NCBI GenBank assembly: GCA_018417955.1
Contig: JACTVC010000001.1
Span: 62,001-126,000 of the forward strand
Direction: 5' to 3'
DNA length: 64,000 bases
Origin: Laccaria trichodermophora
Taxonomy: Eukaryota; Basidiomycota; Agaricomycetes; Agaricales; Hydnangiaceae
The translations under genes were made by a program, and so were the position numbers. This document shows positions 13,101-24,099 of this stretch, piece after piece. Position 1 is the first letter of the stretch. Every line of letters begins with the position of its first letter. Below the pieces are notes generated by a model that ran no database searches, was not told where the DNA came from, and saw only the letters and a program-made list of their open reading frames with translations.

Positions 13101-13647
13101 CTACATATTTTTGGTGAAGGGCCGCCATGCGCTTCTCGGCCTCTTGATTGACCAGGATTAGCTTGTCTAAGTATCCGTCGTCTATGCGTCCTGTATCAAA
13201 CGCCGGTTGCCCATCGCTGATCCAACAGTTGAGGACTGATTCAAATTCGGGACTGTCGCGCGGGCTTGCCGCAGCGGGAGAGATAATCAGAGCTCGCCAT
13301 CCTTTGCTCGATGAGGGGAGTTGGGCATTCCTGGTGGGGTCGAAGGGTCCCATATGCCCATCATAACGCCGGTTCTCCTCATCGTAGTTGTTGATGCGTA
13401 AGTCGAGGTTGAATGGTCGAATTCCGGGACAGAAGGCGTTGGTTAAGGAATTAGGGGAGGATATCTCCCAGAGTCTCTCGCCCATCGCAACGTACCTGCG
13501 ATGAACGGGTTCGGGGAGTTGGTAAGAAGGAGGTGGTGGTATTAGGGGTATGCGGTCGTAGCCCGCGAAACTCGGTATCCTCGTGGGTCTATAACGTCTA
13601 GTGTCATTGCGACCAGCTCCAAGCACATGGCCAGGACGGCCCGTCAT
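10156..13647 (-). CDS. Extra 1163-aa ORF downstream of pol, SR-rich with an RRM-like segment
   Basis: A single uninterrupted frame with ATG at 13647, starting 202 bp after the gag-pol stop and ending 51 bp before the 3' LTR. Residues ~1-360 form a folded-looking Trp/Tyr-rich region (for example YLGVWLNGMEERQARWYL). Residues ~380-690 are Pro/Glu/Asp-rich. A stretch around 690-780 has the strand/helix order of an RNA-recognition fold (LMLYGVP, then FWIDTGS, then IELLVSY). Residues ~810-910 are Arg/Ser-rich, and the C-terminus is very basic (KKTKRGRRSGN, then EERRKQRRR), like a nuclear-localisation or nucleic-acid-binding tail. No signal peptide or membrane segment is visible, so it is not env-like. 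Function unknown; RNA binding is inference. I do not know this ORF from standard chromoviruses. Confidence 0.85.
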   Translation of the reverse strand: MTGRPGHVLGAGRNDTRRYRPTRIPSFAGYDRIPLIPPPPSYQLPEPVHRRYVAMGERLWEISSPNSLTNAFCPGIRPFNLDLRINNYDEENRRYDGHMGPFDPTRNAQLPSSSKGWRALIISPAAASPRDSPEFESVLNCWISDGQPAFDTGRIDDGYLDKLILVNQEAEKRMAALHQKYVDHHYYESEHRALWSEGIRPTIPTSEAIDSLRQYKRFPLAVDWITEAQRCLKDKRAFIDYASRLQESRNWVPNPNDEVGMADNRYLGVWLNGMEERQARWYLKERIPCYVVREVMSHERAQLAALETLIDFAAGSSASATHWSVNDYDALAMGRGDLSLLDTTRTYDPGWIWPNSSPPLQVNSSGTAAAAPIDYGPTPPETVVIAEDRVAWIKPPAVKKAGPSRPGAPPMEKKKWRKFVQQHQPEGTFREIGARKTPDYRVHSMFDRDRRWEVMFHRIPKAPLGCVSDINVFGQPCPAGKFKDIQKLRLRQPSWIYNSRDPQTTDVGKEAPTPRPEELPSLRDPPKPDLSDDSDDDDYYYPDLDFGKPDAKGKSPEAPRVARDESAITVPAALVPNELPAASGAIINPEIVMADPDPLPTPPTILDVVMAEPSHLSKLSTPVISRRKKSEEEVSLGEESSADEAMGPQIPAAPLSEDSEVRNEGIAAEDPLEFASPHLMLYGVPTTEGFASMQTLISNVATRLQVTVNRVFRTAVGQGQSFWIDTGSVEQARQLRNYLHHRHENGIELLVSYANYENYIKALTLRTHMWAVASDPVASHRPSQPTAPSTAAGPSAPRTRSQERETARRSQRTSESPRRRLPDRRSRSRNRHRSPMRPVYPRRRYRSPSPYYRNRSPRRRSPPPPVRAHRSPRPLPRVRPESPPRMNLTSTSASSAGDRGISSLPLVPGAPAIMNLPPNAPLPFGANLAFMWSPSGNTLMPVILQGNTTVIPYPTPPSAPTPSALLPWPIAATLPGLTSVSPSPATQMIGVLPAANREGVSNLASRITTRADPLPDPPAPANLQPTLMSRMTTDLATRLTDPIRTEPLSSRLSDSYHVPLADRLEQHMGTASPSSLPPHRLLADNPDLAAISERMANAGPLVLDPVQYDYPQPSQSDHEESDDDQPAELGYKKTKRGRRSGNRIQGYRRRDAEREERRKQRRR

Positions 13648-13849
13648 AACCTGCGGGACCGTTCGCGATCGCGCTCGAAAGCTGCGGGACGCCTTGGAGC
13701 CAGAATTCTAGGACTGGTTAAACGACTCGACTTCAGAAGGTATTAAATGATTTCGGAGTCTAAAAGAGACTGTACAGTATCGGTAATTAGCGTGTTTATG
13801 GTTAGGGTTCGGATCATTTCTTCTAAGGGAAGGCGCGGAGGTTTTACCG

Positions 13850-16800
13850 TTAGATGGGCAGGTTTTTAGACTTGAGGTAGCCTCGTTTGAGTTGGGCGGC
13901 GTTCCTCAGGTCGTATTCGGTTATCCAGGAGTCGTCCGCTGGCCCATATCCCTTCCACCGTACTAGGAACATTCTCCGATTAGCCTTCTTCCTTCCCACT
14001 ATTCGGTGTCCCAGAATAGCTTCTACTTCGTACTCCTCAGTCGCTTTTATGTCTCGAGTAGGGGGTAGTTCCGTTCGTTCGCCGAATTCCTTAGGCGATG
14101 GCATGTACCTTTTTAGATGGTCGATATTGAAAACAGGATGCATGGAATACGTGTCGGGCAATCTTAGACGATAGACTTGAGGACTGATCTTCTCGACGAC
14201 CTCAAAAGGTCCTATCATCCGTTGTACCAGTTTTTTGCCGGTTCCCGCGACGTCTACTAGTTCCAGTGAGTGAGGGTTGACCAGGGCGTAGTCCCCTACT
14301 TTCATTTCTTGTATAGGTCTACGTTTCTTATCGTACGCTTTAGCTTGTCGATCCTGAGCTAATGCTATAGCATCTTTCGCGAAAGTGCGATGTATCTCCA
14401 GGGTTTCGACGAAGTCTTCCGCCGATTGGCTGGGCAGGAAAGGTCGTCGGGACGGGTCAATCTCAGGGACTATTACGCTCATTGACGTCCTAGGGTTATA
14501 GCCCATTAACAGATAGTTCGGAGAGTATCTGGTAGAGGAATGCACGCTGCTATTATAGGAGTAGGCTAGTACGCTGAGCCATCTCGACCAGTTTTCTCTA
14601 TCAGAGGAAACATAAGCGCGAAGCATTTGCTCTATCATTGCATTGAGGATTTCCGTCTGTCCGTCAGTCTGGGGATGATGGGCTGAGGATAGCGCCATTA
14701 CGCTACCATAGTTAGCTACGACCGATTTCCAGAATATGGTGGCCCATCGCTTGTCTCTATCCGAAATTATAACTTCAGGTAATCCGTAGACGTTGACGAC
14801 TCTTTCCACGAACAGTTGGGCGAATCCTTCTTGGGTTAATGTCGAATGAGTGGGGATTATGATGGCGAATTTGGTGAGTTTATCCACTATTACTAGGATG
14901 GCCGTGTGTCCTAATTCCCCGGAGGCAGGTAAGCCAGTGATCATGTCCAAGGAGACGGTCGAGAATGGACGAGATGGAATATGCGCGGGCCTTAGCGCGC
15001 CCATCTTGGCTCTGTGGTCCGTTTTGATCTTCTGGCAAACATCGCAAGTTATCGCATAAGATTCGGCATCCTTATTCATGGTGGGCCAGTAGAATAACTC
15101 TTGCAATCGCGCTATAAAGCGGCGGGGTCCTGCGTGGGCACTTTCGTATGGCGATTCGTGAATCCATCTGAGCACGTAGTTGACTTTGGATTTGGGTACA
15201 CATAGACGAGTTTTCCAGCTAGCATCTATGAAGTAGAGCAGCTCGTCTTGTCCTCTTTGGAAGTGACTCGCGGAGATTACGGTTTTCTCGCTTGGTTGAG
15301 TCTTTATGTAACGGGGTGCAAAGAATTTATCCGCCTCATATCCTTCGGCGAATTCTTTACAGATAGCAGGATCCACGACTATTAACAGCTGCGTACGCTC
15401 CGTCCATTCCTCGTTCGGTGGTGATGTTAGAGATTTCGATCCAGCTGGATAAGTCCATGGATCCGTCCTGACGAATGGTAATATATCCCCCTGTTCATCC
15501 TGATCCAATTCCAGTTGAATCCCTTCTTGAAGGGGAGCTTCTGTCTTCGTATCACTCTTAGGTTCTACGGTAGCTTCGCGCTTCTCTTCAGCAGCGAGTT
15601 GTCGTCTGGTGCGGACTGCTAACGCTCCCTTTTCCACGACCTCTTCCCAACTCATGACACAGAAAGCGGCCTTAGGAGCGGCTGCTCTGAACATCCTATC
15701 CTCGGCCTTTTGTGCTAATCCTCGTTTCATGTCATCCTGTTCAATAGGAACGATCTCATCGTTTACCGGGGAGTCGTGCGGGGGAATGCGAATGAGTCGG
15801 GATAAAGGGTCTACGTTGGAGTGGACTCGACCAGCCCTATGCACGATCCTAAGGCCGGGGTACGCGGCAAACACTGCCCCCCAGGCAGCTAGTCTCCTAT
15901 TGGCGTTTTCGTATACTCGCGCCCATACTAGGGCAGCGTGATCTGTTATCAACGTAATGCTCTCCCCTTCGATGAATGGTTGAAATTTGACGAGAGCTTC
16001 TTTGGCGGCTAGAGCTTCCCGTTCAGTGGCGCTGTAGTTACGTTCAGCTGACTTGAACGTTCGACTCCAGTAGGCGATTACGCGTTCGACGTGTACGACC
16101 GTTTCATCCAATGAGTCGCCCCAAACGTCTGGCTGTTCCACTTCGAAATGGTCCTTATGAAGTTTTACTACCAGTTGAGGCACACTCTTGTTAGCCTTCC
16201 AGGCGGCTTCCAGTCGGTCGTAACAAGGGGTTCCCTTAAGATCCTTGACTTGGATTGTTTGCACTTGTTGCAAACTCGCACCTAACGCAATGTCGGATGC
16301 GTCGGTATACAGACGATAGGCTTGTTTCGCTATGGGGTGGCCTAGCACGGGCGCATTTGCTAGTGCTTCCTTAGCTTGTCGATAAGCAACCTCCTGTTCC
16401 GCGCGCCACTGCCACTTGACTCCCTTCCTCAAGAGGTCGAATAGCGGCGCTGCGATCATGGAGTAAAACGGTATGTAAGTCGAGAAGTATACGACCATTC
16501 CCAGAAACTTCTGGAGGTCTGAAACTGAAGTGGGGCGGGCAAGCTCCATTATAGCTTGCACTTTTTCCTTATGGGTGGAGAGCCCCAGCCGAGAGACTTT
16601 CTGTCCGAGCAACAGAATGGAGGAGTATCCAACGTAACATTTGACGGGGGACAGGGTTATCCCCGCTGTAGCTATTGCTCCTAGAACGCGGTCGAGATGG
16701 ACCAGGTGTTCTTCCCAGTTTTTGGAGTATACTACAATGTCGTCGATGTAGACCAGCGCGAATAGCCACAGAAAAGGGGCTAAGACGCCTTGCATGATTC

Positions 16801-19800
16801 GTTGGAATATTGAGGGCCCATTCCTGAGACCGAATGGCATACGCTTGAATTGCCATAGCCCTAAGTGACAACGAAAAGCGGTCTTTTCTTTAGCTTCGTC
16901 GGCCATTTCTAGTTGAGTAAATCCGGCTAAGGCGTCGAATGAGGATAAGACTTGCGACCCTGATAATGCTTGTATGATCTCAGATTGCCGGGGAATGGGA
17001 AATTCATCCGGTATCGTCCTAGCATTCAGTTTCCGGTAGTCTATGACAAGACGAGGCTTGCCGTTCCTGTAGACTACTAAGGCAGGAAATCCCCAGGGGC
17101 TGACCGAGGGTTCAATCACTCCAGCCTCGAACCACTTCTTATGCTGTTCATCAATAACCTCTCTCTTTGCAGGGGAGGCGCCATACATGGGCTCTGAGAT
17201 CGGTTGGGTATTAGGTAGCAGCGGGATCTGTACTCGCGCTTTTATTTGACCTAATCGACCATCTACTCCAAACGCTGCAGCGTTTCGGCGTAAGACCTCG
17301 GCAAGTCGATCGCGATATTCTTCTGGTATGTCCGGCCCAAGATTGACTAGCTTGTCCACATCCCCTGTGACAGGTTCTTCCGGAACGGCGGAGGTCTTGG
17401 GTCCCCAGGCTTCATTCTCGTCGAATCGGTCATCGTGGCCCGGGACGTCTGCCGTCAGGTTCGTAGCGTTCGCCAGATCTTGCGCTTTCAGCGTTCCCAT
17501 TATGGTCGATTTCAGAGCCTCGGCTGAGGCTACCATCCTATTAAGATGTTCTTCATCCTTCGGCTTATCCAATGCAGCGTCCGGGTCGAGCAGGTATCCG
17601 ACGACTTCTCCAGCTTTAATACAGCGGGGATGAGGGCTAGGATTAGCGATAGGGATAAAAGGACAAGAAGCACTGATCCAGGTGGTTGGCGCTGCCATCA
17701 CACTCTGATCTTCAGTCCCGATGATGACCTTCTCTATTATCCAGTCCTCACGACCCTCGAACGGGGCATGGACAGCCACGTTGACGACACAGTTCGGTTG
17801 TATGACAGTGTCGTCCAAAGCGACTACTTTCATGGGTTTATTCGCGCTACCATTCGGTTTTGCGCGAGCTACAGCTTTCCTCCGGATGAAAGATTGAGTA
17901 ATGAAAGCGGCTCTGATCTCGAAACCTAGGTCTATGTTTTGTGAGGAGGCGGCGGGTAAAACGCGCCCTGATCGGCCCACGGTTACTTCGCAATGTCCGG
18001 AAGCGAATCTTGTTACACTAAGCTCGTAAGTGGTCTGGAAGTCTTCTCCTAGCAGGATCGGGACATTCATATTCCGCACAACGTAAGCCTCCAGCTCGAA
18101 ACTGACTATTGACTCGTCACGCGCTAGGACAAACAATTCAGTCTTGATGTATCCGAGTACTCTAGCTCCCCCGGTAAGATGGTACAGTTTCATTCTCATA
18201 CCTTCGCGCAGGCGAGGGGCATCGGTCATCGACTTCCAGAACTCCTCTGAGATGAGCGTAATGTCGGCTCCCGAATCTAACCGAGCTCGGACGTCGTTCG
18301 ATTCCAGGCTGCCAACTTTGGCTCGCATGTGCAAGGCTTTAGTCCCTAAGGACCCCATTCCTTCTGGTAATGAGCGCCCCTTAACGGCAGGGAAGACTCG
18401 GCCAGGTTCATATATTCTTTCGACTTTCCTACTTCTCGGGGTTTTGGTAATCTCCGGGTAGGGCTCGTCTACTTTATTCTTCCCTTTACTGTAACCCTTG
18501 CGTTTACTATCGTTTCGGTGTTTAGGGTAGACCTTATGAGGCTTGTTTTCTAATGGGTAATCAGTCGCAAACTCCTTATCGCGCTCTTCGGTCGCGGGCC
18601 TAACGCGCTTTTCAGCAGCGAGTGATTCCTTTTGGTAATACTGGGACGAATGGATTTCCTTAGCGTAGGTCTTAAGTCTTTCGTCACTCTCATAAGCGGA
18701 AATCAGAGTCTTAGTTTCAGCCAGCATAACTAAGTACTCTCTATCTGCCTCTTCTTCTTCGTCCCATACTACATGAATCTTATGGACGTTTCGGAGCGCG
18801 TTCCATTTACCGTAGTGAGGGCAGTCCCTATGGAAATGCTTGGGGCTAGTGCAAATATAGCAGTCTCCATTGGGTTCTCGCGGGCTGACCTTGGAGTCGT
18901 CCCTCTCGAAAGTAATCCCGTTTACCGTCTTACCATGCGGAAATTCTGGTTTAGCAAGTGCAGGCCTACGCCCCCCAGAACGTGGCGGCGGTCTACGATT
19001 GTTATTGGAAGCGAAGTTGACATCTCGCTCCAGATTCCCCTCTTCATCGGATGAGTAGGATTCTATCTGGACTCCTTGTTCAATCGGTTCAACCTCCGCT
19101 GCGTGCGCAGCGCGCGGACGGTTGTTTCTAAAGAACGGCGCAGGCTTTCTATTACGTTCAGCCTGCTGCCAGGAAGCCAGCAAGCCATTTTGCATTCGTT
19201 TGGCTACACCCTGAGTAGCCAGTATGGTGGGGCAAAGCGTTTCGCTCAGGTATTGCGTCCATTCTACGGGTTGTCGACGTAAGACACGAGCGACGGCGGT
19301 GGGACCGTCCTCTTCATCTGGATGCAAGAAATGGTGATGCCGAATGCGACGTTGGATGTATTCCAACGGGCTTTCTTGCTCATGGCCTTTGTTTCGGAAA
19401 GTCATCTCATCGAACTCAAAGGTACGGTCTCGCACCCATTCTTCATCTAGGAAGTGGGCTCGTATTCCTATCATCATATTATCCCAGTTGTGGGCGAAGT
19501 AGGTTCGATCAGGAGTCGGTAACGTCTCCCACCAGCTTTGCGCGTACGAGGTCCACTTGAATGGAGCCAATTGAGCGATTCCCTCCTTCATTTTTGGGCT
19601 TAGGGCAGCTAGGAATCCCATTTCACTTAGGTAGTTGATGGCCGTATCTCCAGCACCGTTCCATTCGGGCAGCACGGTTACGTTTAACTTGCGATTTAGC
19701 TGCCATTCCTCTGGTAATCGCCACCACGGGGAGAAACTAGGGTTCAGAGACTCGGGATCGCCATTGCCTCCTCCTCCTCCTCCTCCTCCTCCTCCTCCTC

Positions 19801-22176
19801 CACCGCGGTCACCGCCTCCTCCGCCTCCCCCATTCCCTCTGGGAGGGACGTACCAAGAGGCAGGCGGGATATTACTCCTTCTCCTAGCGTCGCCACTGTT
19901 CTCAGAGGGAGTTGACCCACCCGAAGGCGGCCCTCCACTTCGTTGACCAGAGGTTCTTTCATGATTGCGATCCTCGTTGGTTCGACCAGCGGATCTAGTT
20001 GTGGATTGATCACCCCTGTTTCGGAAGACGTAACTGGTCCAGGATTTAGGGCTTGGTATGCGCGTGCTAGACGCTGCAGGCACCCTTTGTTGACTTTCGT
20101 TAGCACCCGAGTTAACGGTTGCTGGGCCATTGTTCGTAGTAGCTGTCCTTTCTGAAGGAGCTCCTACGGCCGACACTCCAATCATACCAGTTCCGGGCAG
20201 TCGAGTCACAGTGTGTCTTCTTGATAGCAGAGCAGATATGGAGTTTGGCACTGGGGGATCTGTTGCAAATCGGACACTTTGGCCTTCACTCGCGGCGGGA
20301 ATTCGCGCGTCGTGAGGACCAGTCGTTGGGGTGGTGGAACTCCGAGAGGTAACGGACCCTGTCTTCGCTACTTCTCGTAAGGTCTTAGTACGGTGATTGG
20401 AGAACTCCTGGGGTTTGGGCAGACTTTTGTAAGCCCTATCGCGCAAGTATGCAGCGATCTCTATTAAGTCTTCCGGCATTTTGTCGAAATATTCTGGTCT
20501 AGCGAGTAGTTTTCCGACTTCAGTCCTTGCAGATCCGTTGCCAAAGAGTGAGCGCAATGACGATCTTGAGGACTCGTAAGAACTGATGGACATTCTGTCC
20601 GAGTCGGCGGAATACATTCGAGTAAGGGCGTTGATCTCTCTGATAAGATGTTTAGAGGCTACGGAGGTACGGTGTTGCAACACTCGGTATGTGGCTAGTA
20701 TCTCGGTACGACTCGAGTGATATGCCAATTGTCTAAGAAAGGCGAATCCCCGATCCAGAATGAAACGTTCTCGCTCTCCTTTGCGGAAGAATTCAGCTAA
20801 GACCTGTAAGACTTGGTCTACTGAAACGACTACCTGGGCAACTCCGAGAAGATGATTTCTTTCGACGCCGTAGTAGATTCCTGAGCCCGAGTGTTTAACA
20901 AGGTCGTCTCTGTCGATTTCATAGGCGGCGAAATCTTTTATGGCGGAGCCTAGGAATTCCCATCGACAATCCCGGGGGGTTTTGTACACCAGCTCGATCG
21001 CACATCTTAGTCGGTCGCATTCACTCTTCGTCCGATCAGGTAGCATACCGTCAATCGCACCCAAAGTCACAAGGACGTCTTCGTCGACGGCGGGATTGAA
21101 GGCTCCGAACATCCTGTTGGTCGATTCGTCGATTGGTTCTACCCAAATGGGTATATTCTTCGCGGCGTCGATGTCCCAGAAGACTGAATGGAAGGGAGAC
21201 GAGTCCTCTCCTTCCTGAGGCTTTCCAAGCTCCGCCTCGACTTCGTTCTGCTCTGCAGTAGTTGGCTGGGTTTCCTCCTGCGTGGGACTAGCAGCTGCGG
21301 GACGAGTCGCGCTGGATGACGAGGGTTTTTGCAGATTTTTATTAGATTTGGACGAGCTCGCGCTTCTTGGAGCGGCGGGCAACTTGGTCGCGCCCTTATC
21401 GGGCGCGGGCAGTTTGTTCGCGCTATGGGAAGCAGCGGGATTCAAGGAACTCCCCGAGGCATGGGGCCCTGAAAGGAGAGGCCCAAAGGCTGGTAGAGGG
21501 TTACTGTTCGAGGGTGTAATCGAGTCTGGGTCTGTTTCTTCCGTTAAGACCACTCCTTTACCCTTTTTTCTAGTCGTCAAGGGGGTTACGAGTTCGCGGC
21601 TGGCGGAGTTGTTCGTGTGGCGGGACTTGTTTCTGGAGCTTTCCTCCCCGGCTGAGGGGGCTGACGCACTCATTGGAAGACGATGAAAGGCGTCTTGCTG
21701 GCAGACGTCGGGTTTATAAGGCGGTGGTTGAGGTTCAGGGCGTAGACAGGGCAGGGATTTCCCAGGAGGATCGGCCGAAGGGGCTGGGTCCATCAAGGGA
21801 TTTACCCTTTCAGGGAAGGATTCCAGTGGGACTGAGCAACGGGGAGCGAAGTAGTCGCAACGGGCATAGCTCGAGCAAGTTGGGAGAGGTAGATGAGCAG
21901 TAGTATCCGAGCGGTCATCGTATAGACGCTCGGAATACGCGAGGGAATACGAAGACGAAAGAGCGTCGTCTGAACCAGCGGAATCGTGACCCTCGAGAGC
22001 TGCGGGTGTACGCGCTGATGAGGGTCTGATGACGACGACGTAGTCTTCTCCTTCCTCGTAGTGGTTTGAGTTTGCTTGGGAAGCAAGGTGTCTAGAAACT
22101 GATGTTAGTTGACAGAATCTGTCTGAATCACGTACCTTTCGCCGTCCTTCCGAATCTTCGCACTTGAGGACTTCAT
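13850..22176 (-). CDS. Chromovirus Gag-Pol polyprotein
   Basis: An unbroken frame runs from inside the 5' LTR (22516) to the stop at 13850. My preferred start is the ATG at 22176, just after the primer-binding site, with a 44 nt intron at 22092-22135; this gives 2760 residues in frame. The next in-frame ATG is at 21793. In order (minus-strand positions): a long N-terminal Ser/Pro-rich region; a retrotransposon-Gag-like helical region near 19700-19200; a poly-Gly run near 19800; a zinc knuckle CYICTSPKHFHRDC near 18870; protease DSGAD near 18270; reverse transcriptase LVIDYRKLNA and YIDD near 17040 and 16750; RNase H near 16000-15900; an integrase zinc-finger pair CDVCQ near 15040 with catalytic Asp segments (SLDMITG, ISDRDKRW); and a chromodomain (LVRWKGYGPADDSW) near 13940. 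It copies and integrates the element; the chromodomain suggests targeting to modified histones. Confidence 0.93.
19766..19803 (-). repeat. (CCT)n microsatellite encoding poly-Gly in Gag
   Basis: About a dozen CCT triplets on the plus strand read as an uninterrupted Gly run in Gag on the minus strand, next to further Gly-rich codons up to about 19835. It keeps the frame because the period is three, and is likely to vary in length between copies. Confidence 0.85.
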
Positions 22177-22186
22177 CTTGGTGAAG

Positions 22187-22204
22187 TCCGCGGTGCCCCC
22201 ACCA
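22187..22204 (-). other. Primer-binding site of the chromovirus
   Basis: On the minus strand, one base after the 5' LTR ends in CACA, the sequence TGGTGGGGGCACCGCGGA begins with the TGG expected to pair with a tRNA CCA end. The same sequence, in the same position, follows the 5' LTR at 42073. I could not name the tRNA. Confidence 0.75.
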
Positions 22205-22205
22205 T

Positions 22206-22574
22206 TGTGAAACCGAGCGTTCGGGGACTTCTTCTCGATGTGCTCGTGGTCGAGAGATGGCGGCGATAAAGAGGCGAGGTATGTTGTGCAGTGTTGACGG
22301 CGCCTTCGAGCTGTGCAGGACGGCGCCTAAGTTATCCCGTGACCCCGGAACGGGGACGCTGTCACCCGGCGTAGGGCTCTTATCTCCCGGAGGGGTGGCG
22401 AACGGTCGCCAGACCGTATATCGAGGTTGTGACCCAGTCCACATGTATTGTATGTAGTGGCGAAAAAGGTAAAGGTATTTACAGAGGGGTCTCAACACTA
22501 TGTAAACAAGGAACAAACAATGTACAACTACTATGATCCAATGTCATGCAAGAGATATATCGGCCGCCGTTACA
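22206..22574 (-). repeat. 5' LTR of the chromovirus (promoter LTR)
   Basis: 369 bp, matching 9736-10104. On the minus strand it should carry the promoter and transcription start. The gag-pol reading frame is open upstream into this LTR, so a start within the LTR cannot be excluded. Confidence 0.95.
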
Positions 22575-24084
22575 CACGTGCTCATAGAGTATTCTCACGT
22601 TAAGAACGGAAAAGTTGTGCAAGGGTGTCTCATGCAGCATAACTGTCCAACATTAATTCAAATATACTCACCAGTTGATCGATCTGATTGTCGTGCTATT
22701 GTTATTTTGTGGGGAGCGCACAACCACCCTATGCTTGTTGCAACCAAACTTTCACACAATGGGAAGGATAAATACAAGGAGGCTGCCAGAAAGGCAGGAC
22801 CGATCGGCCTAACCATTTTGAACCTTGATAAGGGTATGGCTACGGTTCCTTGGATGTTTTGATACATGTGTTTAATGCATAAATTTTTCCAATGTCTAGC
22901 CCCTTCAACAAGAAGAATTTTCAATGGCAACATTCCTGCATTAACAGACCCTGCACTAGCAATATCAAGGCTACACCATAAGCTGGTACGCGAGGTCAGG
23001 AATGAGAATAATCCTTATGGGAATGAATTAGAGGGTGAAGTTTTTATTTTGATATTGATCTGACTTGTATCTCATTTTTGCGATTCTTAGGGGTTTTATA
23101 CATGCACAGAAAAAATCATGAGCTCCTCCCAGAGAAGAGATACATTCATGAAGTGTGATCACAGGATGGAGTTGACATGATTATCACCATGCTTCCCTCT
23201 CTTGCAGCATTGATCCATACAGCTGATTCTACTCTACATGATAACATGTATAAACGAGTGTATGGGAAGTGGAAAGAATAGGCAGTTGTCATCTGGGATA
23301 AGCGGCTAAACATGAGTAAGTTCATTTTGTTTATGACAGGTCATACTAGGTGTTCAAATTTGAATTTTTACCTTAGGAGTCATGGTGGCATGTATTTATT
23401 GCACTCATGAGACTTGGGCTGCATTTCTGCAAATGTGGTCTGGACTATGGGATACTGTTGAAAAAGTGACTGGAAAGTTTGTTCATTTCAGATTTATTGA
23501 TGGGACTGGACTTCATGTGATCCTTGTTGATGGTTGTAAGCCACAAGTGGATGCATGTGGGGATGATCTTCTCAACTGCATTTTGAAACATGAAAAATGT
23601 CTCATTGTGGAGCAGGATCCTCAAATCATTGTCCAACACATTGTTCGGACATGTTGGGTTCACCTTGTTCAGTACAGTTACCTGTCTGTTGCTTGAGGAG
23701 TCCTTGCTGATTAGATTTCATAACAGAAAATTTGAGGATCTTGCGAAATCCTGTCCCAATGAAGTTATGGATCAGATTCGTGGGTTTCCCTTTCTTGAGA
23801 CCCATGAAGAAGTCAATGATTTCATCAAGTGGTGTGAAAATTCCAAGCACAAGAAAGTTCGAGGTATTTCTTCCCACTTTGATTCCTTATGAGACAAAAC
23901 CTGATTTTTTATTTATTCAGATTGGATGGTGGACAAGAAACAAAGTCCTTGGTTTATCCCATCTCTTAATCAGTTCATGAGTAAGATATCTGAGGAGGAT
24001 TGGTATCTTATGCCAGCTGACACCAATCTCAACGAGAGTGCCCATCCACATCTATACATGAAAACACAAAGGATTGATGGCTGA
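22575..24084 (+). pseudogene. Right half of the decayed transposase-like gene
   Basis: Continues the gene broken at 9735. Recognisable pieces are a GCM/WRKY-like zinc segment (GCLMQHNCPTL then WGAHNHPML, 22625-22730), a conserved K..YKEAARKAGPIGLTIL stretch, a segment FRFIDGTGLHVILVDG (23490-23540), and a C-terminal WMVDKKQSPWFIPSLNQF then NLNESAHPHLY region after an intron ending near 23920. HNHP-type zinc segments are typical of Mutator-like transposases, which is my tentative class. In-frame stops at 23156 (CGA to TGA type) and 23279 (TGG to TAG type) show that it is dead. Another intron is visible at about 23039-23090. Confidence 0.7.
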
Positions 24085-24099
24085 CAAATTCAGCTTTAT

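Larger units (their letters stand above)
9736..22574 (-). mobile_element. Complete Ty3/gypsy chromovirus with extra downstream ORF
   Basis: The element is 12,839 bp, bounded by two 369 bp LTRs that look identical line by line, and flanked by a perfect 5 bp duplication, 'cacgt' at 9731-9735 and 22575-22579. Transcribed on the minus strand, it carries a primer-binding site one base inside the 5' LTR (22187-22204), gag-pol (22176-13850), a second long ORF (13647-10156) and a polypurine tract (about 10105-10118) abutting the 3' LTR. Protease, reverse transcriptase, RNase H, integrase and a C-terminal chromodomain follow in chromovirus order. Identical LTRs and two long intact frames mean a very recent and possibly still active insertion. 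Confidence 0.96.

Noticed and set aside
10156..13647. Idea that the extra ORF is a retroviral-type env gene
   Set aside because: No signal peptide, no transmembrane segment, and a strongly basic Arg/Ser-rich C-terminal third.
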